Below, one piece after another: positions 32,501 through 34,740 of a stretch of DNA of 34,740 nucleotides. The notes under the pieces are model-generated. The model did no database searches. It was not told the DNA's origin and saw only the letters and a list, made by a program, of their open reading frames with translations. The stretch covers positions 1 through 34,740 of the forward strand of contig NZ_JAEMTA010000056.1 in NCBI RefSeq assembly GCF_016462545.1, written 5' to 3'. The position numbers and the translations under genes were made by a program. Each line of letters starts with the position of its first letter. The first letter of the stretch is position 1. The stretch is from Mycolicibacterium sp. GTDB lineage: Bacteria; Actinomycetota; Actinomycetes; Mycobacteriales; Mycobacteriaceae.

Positions 32501-32700
32501 CCAAAGAATTCGCCCACGTGAAGGGTGGCTACGTCTCCGACATCAGCAGGCTGCGGGCGGGCAACTTCTATGCGGCACTGGAGGGCAGCGCATTTCACAA
32601 GATCACCACGCCGTGGTGTCTGTCCTACCATCCGCAGAGCCCGCTGACCACCGAGGACGTGCTGGAGTTGGCCCGGCAACCGCTGGAGCCCAGAACCTGA
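29518..32700 (+). CDS. Large two-P-loop ATPase: N-terminal AAA/STAND-like plus C-terminal HerA/FtsK-like
   Basis: A 1060-residue protein with two complete NTPase modules. Module 1 (about 30-400): Walker A GPAGSGKT (65-72), Walker B VLAIDQID (239-246), an Orc/Cdc6- or STAND-like loader look. Residues about 495-605 form a compact middle domain (KLFLLRNTPWPSGAKTAGMV, TLILSDDDLRTLSALRDLI) of unknown type. An acidic Pro/Glu linker (about 612-633) leads to module 2 (about 645-1060), HerA/DUF87-like: Walker A GSGSGKT (678-684), Walker B LLVMDEAQNF (924-933), and SSQARKYGLGLVFATQSP (950-967) with the expected Arg and sensor Gln. HerA-type motors translocate DNA as hexamers. Its start overlaps the winged-helix gene stop by 1 bp. 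A DNA-translocating, repair or defence role is inferred; no nuclease domain is seen. Confidence 0.88.
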   Translation: MDPREREALSSLRLSWAPTADDLWHSQGALHVPGFNDKALDDVMSAFADASHERQSSPLGVVVQGPAGSGKTHLLGQVRERVQAAEGFFFVVELLDATSFWESARSSILRSLNRPAEGRETQLKELLYQLCAVAHVSRVDRKAIIGDDPLTPEVLTKFVNALRTADPATVGQARHTLRALVLSGAMDFDVQDVGQAYLNSAEDVDDSGRREWSIGVSTLSPQELVREISWLVAMAGPAVLAIDQIDTLLAQSSTSTAGRDEGSSDNRDLEHVAHGLMAIRENTRRTAAVVACLPAAWESIRQRATATVSDRFRVTAPLQGLPSADIGRAILERRFTASYRAVDFAPPYPSWPILASAFDDAPDYTPRMLLKRADTHVRNCLDRDVVEELAHLHSSSSTGEDPGSRRSDDVPTDSTELDRRFADYRRRAVAAAALDPEGEDTTVPGLLSAALDAWITERGDTEQSFRLDPPPPARQAHLHGRLRQSLDAGGDDERHWGFRAIASTNAVAAQSRIKNAYSAAGFGTNLDKRKLFLLRNTPWPSGAKTAGMVADFHAAGGHTLILSDDDLRTLSALRDLIADNDPDLPGWLQARKPAHGLAFLRTALGDDAGPEAAEMPEPATAFEPEPEPAPEPWAKRLKKDDRREPTGTAVPLGLDDTSGNPLSVELLALRKHTAIFAGSGSGKTVLIRRLVEECALRGVSSIVLDPNNDLARLGQPWPETPSGWKASDTPRAADYLSNTEVVVWTPGRAGGRPLSFQPLPDFASVADDRDEYHEAVESAFAAMEPHALISGKTPKANQSRAVLREALQWYGRQPSPTLRGFLAALADLPDAVSVIANARERSAELSQNLRAAMVNDPMFGGDGTPADPGTLLTPSPGYRARVSVISMVGLQNDQQRAGFVSQLQMALFAWVKRHPAGDRPLGGLLVMDEAQNFAPSGRSTVSLQSTLALSSQARKYGLGLVFATQSPRGLHNHIPGNAATQFFGLLNSPTQIAVAKEFAHVKGGYVSDISRLRAGNFYAALEGSAFHKITTPWCLSYHPQSPLTTEDVLELARQPLEPRT

Positions 32701-32703
32701 CGA

Positions 32704-32761
32704 CGAGTGTGGTTCTCCTGCACGGGTTTCGGTGTGCGCGCGTGCACGGGGCCCACACTCG
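32704..32761. terminator. Nested stem-loop between convergent ATPase and VOC genes
   Basis: CGAGTGTGG (32704-32712) pairs with CCACACTCG (32753-32761). Inside it TGCACG (32719-32724) pairs with CGTGCA (32741-32746). The structure fills the whole gap between two convergent stop codons and can end transcription from both sides. Confidence 0.62.
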
Positions 32762-32764
32762 CCG

Positions 32765-33118
32765 CTAGTACTCCACCCTGAAGCCGCCGATGAGCCTGAT
32801 CACGTTGCCGTCGGGATCGGCCAGGGTGCACAGTCTGACGCCCTTGTTGACGTCCTCGATCGCGCCGGGGGCCAGTCCGCGCTCCGCAGCACCCCTCACG
32901 TGCGCCTCGAGGTCGTCCACGGCGAAATTGAGCAGCCCGCCTCCGGCCCGCTGCTCGTCGACGAACACCTGGACCCAGCCGCCGGGCACCACCTGCCACT
33001 CGACGAGAACCGGCATCGGGTTGTTGTCGGCGGGGCGTTCGAAGAGCTTCTCGTACCACGCATTTGCCAACCCGATATCGGATACGGGTACGACGGACAG
33101 GACATGTTCGATCGACAT
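32765..33118 (-). CDS. VOC (glyoxalase/bleomycin-resistance fold) protein
   Basis: A 117-residue single-domain vicinal-oxygen-chelate protein. The N-terminal strand and helix IEHVLSVVPVSDIGLANAWYEKLF and the C-terminal LADPDGNVIRLIGGF are diagnostic. The domain carries two beta-alpha-beta-beta-beta units and would form a dimer. The metal ligands are uncertain: His4 and Glu positions can be read, but the last one (usually Glu near the C terminus) may be missing because the end reads VIRLIGGFRVEY. AAGGGA lies about 7 nt upstream of the ATG. It is a single gene between hairpins. It may be a glyoxalase, dioxygenase-like or small-molecule binding protein. Confidence 0.88.
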   Translation of the reverse strand: MSIEHVLSVVPVSDIGLANAWYEKLFERPADNNPMPVLVEWQVVPGGWVQVFVDEQRAGGGLLNFAVDDLEAHVRGAAERGLAPGAIEDVNKGVRLCTLADPDGNVIRLIGGFRVEY

Positions 33119-33181
33119 GGAATTCCCTTCTTCTCTCCCCCATGTCGACTCGGGATGGCGGGCAAACTCATCGCGAGACGC

Positions 33182-33222
33182 GACACGGGACCGGCCACCG
33201 GGGGTGTGGCCGATCCCGTGTC
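33182..33222 (-). terminator. Terminator of the sugar-binding lipoprotein gene
   Basis: Arms 33182-33198 and 33206-33222 (GACACGGGA... and ...TCCCGTGTC) pair over 17 bp with one mismatch and a 7-nt loop. It lies 12 bp beyond the stop of the leftward gene ending at 33234. Confidence 0.82.
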
Positions 33223-33233
33223 ATTCGGGTGGG

Positions 33234-34283
33234 TCAGGGCTGCTTCTGCCCCGGGATGCCCTCGTAGGCGATATCACCGGTCTTGAGGTTCTGTGCCGTC
33301 AGTTCCCCGAGGCCGTCGAGGAACTTCTGGCGCTCGGTGACGACGTGCTGGATGGCGACGTCGACATTGTCCTTCGTGATGGCGGGCATCACGTAGACCG
33401 GATCCTTCTTGACGTCTTCCTTCTTGACCAGCGCGTTGGCGACGGCCAGGCCTGCGGAGAGTTCGACGGTGCCGTTCTGCAGTGACGTGCCGATGAATTC
33501 GCCACTCTTGACGGCGTTCAGGCCGTCCTCGATGCCGTCGATGCCCACGATCGGCACGTCGGTGCGGTTGGCTTCCTTCAGCGCCTGCAGGGCACCGAGC
33601 CCCATGTCGTCGTTCTGCGAGACGACGCCGTTGATCTGCGGTCCGAAGCTGGAGATCCAGTTCTTCATCTTGTTGACCGCTTCGTCGCGCTTCCAGTTGG
33701 CGGTGTCCTTCGCCAGCACCTTGATGTCGGGATACTTGGCGAGCACCTGATCGATGCCCTTGCCGCGGTTGATCTCACCCGAGCCGCCGAGCGGGCCCTG
33801 CAGGATGACGATGTTTCCCTTGCCACCGAGGCGGTCGGCCATCATCTGCATCTCCTGCGCACCCGCAGCCACGTCGTCCGGCTGGACGTTGCCCGCGAGG
33901 TCGGGGCTCTCGAGCGCGGCGTTGACGGCCAACAGCGGGATGCCCTTGGACTTGGCCGACGCGATCTGCGGCGCCAGCGAGTCTGCCTGCACCGGAACGA
34001 CGATGATCGCCGCGACGCCCTGGTTGATCAGCGAGTCGACCTGACTGGCCTGGGTGGACACGTCGTTGTTGGCCGAGTTCCACACCAGCTCGATGTTGTT
34101 GGCCTTGGCATAGGTGTCCATGCCCTCCTTGCCCGCGGTGATGAACGAGCTCATGTCGTACACCGTGACGCCGATCCGCGTGGTGTCACTATTGGCTGCC
34201 GTATCGCCGGCGCCGCAGGCCGTCATGCCGAGTGTCAGCAGGCCCGCCGAGGCGATGGCGCCCAGCTTCGTCGTCAATCTCAT
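33234..34283 (-). CDS. Sugar-binding lipoprotein of ABC importer (RbsB-like, Peripla_BP_4)
   Basis: A 349-residue precursor. The signal peptide ends in a lipobox-like LGMTAC, so Cys23 is the likely lipidated residue. The mature protein shows the two-lobed sugar-binding fold: RIGVTVYDMSSFITAGKEGM start, AIIVVPVQADSLAPQI, KGIPLLAVNAAL, IVILQGPLGGSGEINRGKG, GVVSQNDDMGLGALQAL and VPIVGIDGIEDGLNAV hinge segments, as in ribose and related sugar or inositol binders. It captures ligand outside the membrane for an ABC importer. The permease and ATPase are not in the window and probably lie to the right with the second copy. The gap to the upstream copy is 46 bp with no terminator, so both belong to one leftward operon. 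Confidence 0.92.
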   Translation of the reverse strand: MRLTTKLGAIASAGLLTLGMTACGAGDTAANSDTTRIGVTVYDMSSFITAGKEGMDTYAKANNIELVWNSANNDVSTQASQVDSLINQGVAAIIVVPVQADSLAPQIASAKSKGIPLLAVNAALESPDLAGNVQPDDVAAGAQEMQMMADRLGGKGNIVILQGPLGGSGEINRGKGIDQVLAKYPDIKVLAKDTANWKRDEAVNKMKNWISSFGPQINGVVSQNDDMGLGALQALKEANRTDVPIVGIDGIEDGLNAVKSGEFIGTSLQNGTVELSAGLAVANALVKKEDVKKDPVYVMPAITKDNVDVAIQHVVTERQKFLDGLGELTAQNLKTGDIAYEGIPGQKQP

Positions 34284-34329
34284 CTGTTCGTTCTCTCTTC
34301 GTCGTCTGAATACGTTGTCGGATGGGTGA

Positions 34330-34740
34330 TTACGGTTGCTTCTGACCCGGAATGCCCTCGTAGGCGATGTCGCCGGTCACGAGGTTCTTCTTGGTCAACT
34401 CGGAGAGACCGGCAAGGAACTCCGCCCGCTTGGTGACGACGTGCTCGATGGCGACGTCGACGTTCGCCTGCGTGATGGCGGGCATGATGTACACCGGGGC
34501 GGTGTTCACCTGCTCCTTCTTGGCGAGCGCGTTGGCGACGGCCAGGCCTGCCGAGAGCTCGACGGTGCCGTTCTGCAGTGAGGTGCCGATGAATTCGCCA
34601 CTCTTGACGGCGTTCAGGCCGTCCTCGATGCCGTCGATGCCCACGATCGGCACGTCGGTACGGCCGGCTTCCTTCAACGCCTGCAGCGCACCGAGGCCCA
34701 TGTCGTCGTTCTCGGCGACCACGCCGGTGATCTGCGGCCC
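34330..34740 (-). CDS. Second sugar-binding protein, tandem paralog (5' end outside window)
   Basis: The C-terminal 136 residues of a protein that aligns without gaps to the neighbouring copy. I count about 21 differences in 136 positions (near 85% identity), and the final GDIAYEGIPGQKQP is identical. It carries the same NDDMGLGALQALKEA and VPIVGIDGIEDGLNAVKSGE motifs. The frame runs off the window edge (first visible residues GPQITG), so signal peptide and lobe 1 are not seen. It probably belongs to the same ABC sugar importer, either as a duplicate with altered ligand or as a dosage copy. Confidence 0.9.
   Translation of the reverse strand, partial: GPQITGVVAENDDMGLGALQALKEAGRTDVPIVGIDGIEDGLNAVKSGEFIGTSLQNGTVELSAGLAVANALAKKEQVNTAPVYIMPAITQANVDVAIEHVVTKRAEFLAGLSELTKKNLVTGDIAYEGIPGQKQP

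Noticed and set aside
1..34740. CRISPR arrays, tRNA or rRNA genes, insertion sequences, integrase or phage genes
   Set aside because: I looked for spaced direct repeats, cloverleaf-type conserved arms, transposase-like frames and terminal inverted repeats, and saw none that hold up by eye.

Overview
The window is high-GC actinobacterial DNA with dense, short-gapped coding. It is almost certainly from a mycobacterium, probably a non-tuberculous Mycolicibacterium-type species. Reasons: an antigen 85C-type mycolyltransferase with its typical signal peptide and catalytic triad; a SulP transporter fused to a beta-carbonic anhydrase (the Rv3273 architecture); a cyclase-like protein next to an MscS channel with a cyclic-nucleotide-binding-like domain (the Rv2435c-Rv2434c arrangement); a Lon protease, which M. 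tuberculosis lacks; and several genes whose start codon sits 6-8 nt after a TANNNT -10 box, as in leaderless mycobacterial transcripts. I see no rRNA, tRNA, CRISPR array, insertion sequence or prophage.

Layout. 1-55: start of a secreted protein leaving the window leftwards. 157-5292: TetR and GntR regulators, then an operon of allophanate hydrolase-like amidase, biuret hydrolase-like enzyme and an NCS2/AzgA-like permease, which together read as a biuret nitrogen-scavenging unit. Copies of one short operator-like sequence lie at all three promoters. 5341-7096: a second TetR with a clear palindromic operator, coupled to an ABC-2/YhgE-like membrane protein. 7011-11187: a TPR protein, a rhomboid-like membrane domain fused to a nucleoside deaminase, and a GH13 amylase. 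11251-14855: a membrane sensor with a cyclase domain that has lost catalytic residues, overlapping an MscS channel whose CNB-like domain has lost its phosphate-binding residues. 15312-16307: fbpC.

16379-20516 is leftward: a GNAT-AAA+ fusion, a small secreted protein, and a response regulator/histidine kinase pair. Rightward again: SulP-carbonic anhydrase, a VC0807-type membrane protein and Lon. Convergent to lon is a tiny HTH gene whose basic tail is encoded by the lon terminator hairpin. Then come an LLM-class oxidoreductase, a ferredoxin-reductase-like flavoprotein, and a two-gene operon of a winged-helix-like protein plus a 1060-residue ATPase with two P-loop modules, the second HerA/FtsK-like. 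The right end is leftward: a VOC protein and two tandem, nearly identical sugar-binding lipoproteins, the second cut by the window edge.

The best candidates for undescribed biology are the bimodular HerA-like ATPase operon (28862-32700), the doubly degenerate cyclase/channel pair (11251-14855) and the membrane-tethered deaminase with a nested leaderless start (8771-9889).
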